This document shows positions 62,901 to 64,000 of a DNA stretch of 64,000 nucleotides, piece after piece. The stretch comes from Leucaena leucocephala (taxonomy: Eukaryota > Streptophyta > Magnoliopsida > Fabales > Fabaceae), in contig CM073535.1 of NCBI GenBank assembly GCA_037074615.1, positions 434,001 through 498,000 on the forward strand. The letters run 5' to 3'. The position numbers were made by a program, and so were the translations under genes. Numbering within the stretch: the stretch's first letter is position 1; every line of letters starts with the position of its first letter. The notes under the pieces were generated by a model. That model was not told where the DNA came from and did not search any database. It saw only the letters and a list, made by a program, of their open reading frames with translations.

Positions 62901-63830
62901 GATGCTGCATGATCAGAGACAGTGACATGAGGGCAAAATTATGGCAGCCCCACGTTGTTGATATTGACAGGCATAGACCAAGATAATGATGGCGATGAGG
63001 ATGACGGTCAAGGTAATAATAATAGACTTGTTGATAATGATGGGGATGAGCATGGGGTCTCTTTTTTTTAGCCTTTTCCTAATTCTTGACGGTGAAAACA
63101 ATAATAACCTTGCTTATATGGTGCAACTGCAAAAACAATAAAAAAAAGGGGCCTAAATAGTTATTTCTGTAAATTTACAATTTAAAATGGATCAAACATG
63201 ACACTCATTTGATTTTTAATATAAGATTTAATTAAAAAGTTAATTTTTATTTTAATTATAAGAAAAAAAGAGGGAAAGAGGAAGTTAAAAAAATAATTAA
63301 TATATTTTAAAAAAGATATTATATTAATTAATTTAATTAATTTTATAATGTAATAATATATTAAGGATAAGGTAAATGTTTGAAAATTACGAGAGAAGTA
63401 TAATATAATGATGGCAAGAAAGTAAAGGGGCTATACCAACCACATGGCTATGCGCTATAATTAGAAAAGCATCATAAAAGAAGTAAGCAACAGTAACAAC
63501 TTTTGTTTTTTTGGTTTTAATCACGTACTTTTACATTCCTTCCCCCGTAGGATACGAAGGTATATTCACACTTCCTACCCCTACATGAAAGGCGCTTTGC
63601 CGCAAGTAGCAACTATTTCTTCTTTTTTTAACTATAGGCTTTTTTTGAAAGGGGTTTAGACTTAATTTAAAGTAATATAAAGTATTTTTTTTAAATGATA
63701 TTAATATTAAATAAAATAATATATTAATTATTTTTAAGTATAAATTTAGATATCTAACTAATGATGGTTGATATGAGTGATAAGCGGCTCGGTATCTCTT
63801 AAATGAGGTCTCGAGTTTGAGCCTTAAGGT
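62901..63830. other. AT-rich spacer
   Basis: No gene. A tRNA-like or SINE-like remnant (GCGGCTCGGTATC, then GGTCTCGAGTTTGAGCC) occurs at about 63782-63827. Confidence 0.35.
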
Positions 63831-64000
63831 TTGTTTGGTTGGAGGGTTTTGGAGGGGAGGGGAGGGGAGGGAAAAATGTGTTTGGTTGGGAAAAATGGAG
63901 GGGAGGGGAGGGGAGATTTTTTGTCTTTTTGTGGTCCCCTCCCCTCCAAAAGTGGGGTTTTTTGGAGGAGAGAGAAAATTTTACCCCCCCTTTTAACTAA
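63831..64000. mobile_element. Left end of a MITE-like element with G-rich repeats, cut by the window edge
   Basis: GGTTTGTTTGGTT preceded by TAA resembles the ends of Tourist/hAT-type MITEs. Inside are GGGGA repeats at 63851-63871 and 63898-63914 and their complement CCCCTCCCCTCC at about 63936-63948, so the strand can fold back. The right end is outside the window. Confidence 0.5.

Noticed and set aside
1..64000. Search for CRISPR arrays, operons, rRNA and organelle-derived inserts
   Set aside because: No regularly spaced repeats, polycistronic gene spacing, rRNA signatures or plastid/mitochondrial genes were seen.

Overview
The window is nuclear DNA of a flowering plant, most likely a eudicot. 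The evidence is many short GT-AG introns, long AT-rich spacers, a chalcone synthase with its single intron in the conserved early Cys codon, plant-type multi-family genes (beta-galactosidase with a lectin tail, NIPA, an RS-rich RNA-binding protein), a plant LINE and Tourist-like MITEs. No operons, CRISPR array or confident tRNA gene were seen. Gene models were built by hand from splice junctions, reading-phase bookkeeping and family knowledge; no alignment or RNA data were available.

Layout, left to right: (1) 318-9392, minus: a BGAL9-type GH35 beta-galactosidase with a SUEL-lectin tail. It has an in-frame TAG, a one-base excess in a G run and a phase mismatch, so it is a pseudogene or a badly sequenced gene. 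(2) 11423-13500, minus: a small RING protein with a SUMO-interaction-like motif and an EAR-like motif. (3) 16582-21349, plus: a 12-exon gene for a 405-residue coiled-coil protein of unknown function. (4) 21841-24830: a decayed LINE on the minus strand, its RNase H region split by a 674-bp Tourist-like MITE. (5) 25275-26531, minus: an intact chalcone synthase. (6) 27919-29244, minus: a single-exon Myb/SANT (trihelix-like) protein with a long charged coiled coil. (7) 30473-33473, minus: a NIPA-type magnesium transporter gene broken by two small deletions. (8) 35617-52854, minus: a complete 31-exon UTP20 gene (2,696 residues), whose model needs two GC-AG introns. (9) 56489-60285, plus: a five-exon gene combining filamin repeat, CCCH finger, RRM and RS domain (IRR-like, 963 residues).

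The genes are independent units rather than a pathway: cell-wall galactan turnover (BGAL), possible SUMO-linked ubiquitination (RING), flavonoid synthesis (CHS), Mg transport (NIPA), 18S rRNA maturation (UTP20) and pre-mRNA splicing (IRR-like). The most informative anomalies are the two broken genes beside an 8.1-kb coding sequence with no errors, the nested LINE/MITE with an exactly recoverable empty site, a piece of an exon copied into its own flanking intron, and the paired GC-AG introns of UTP20. I found no clearly new biological system.
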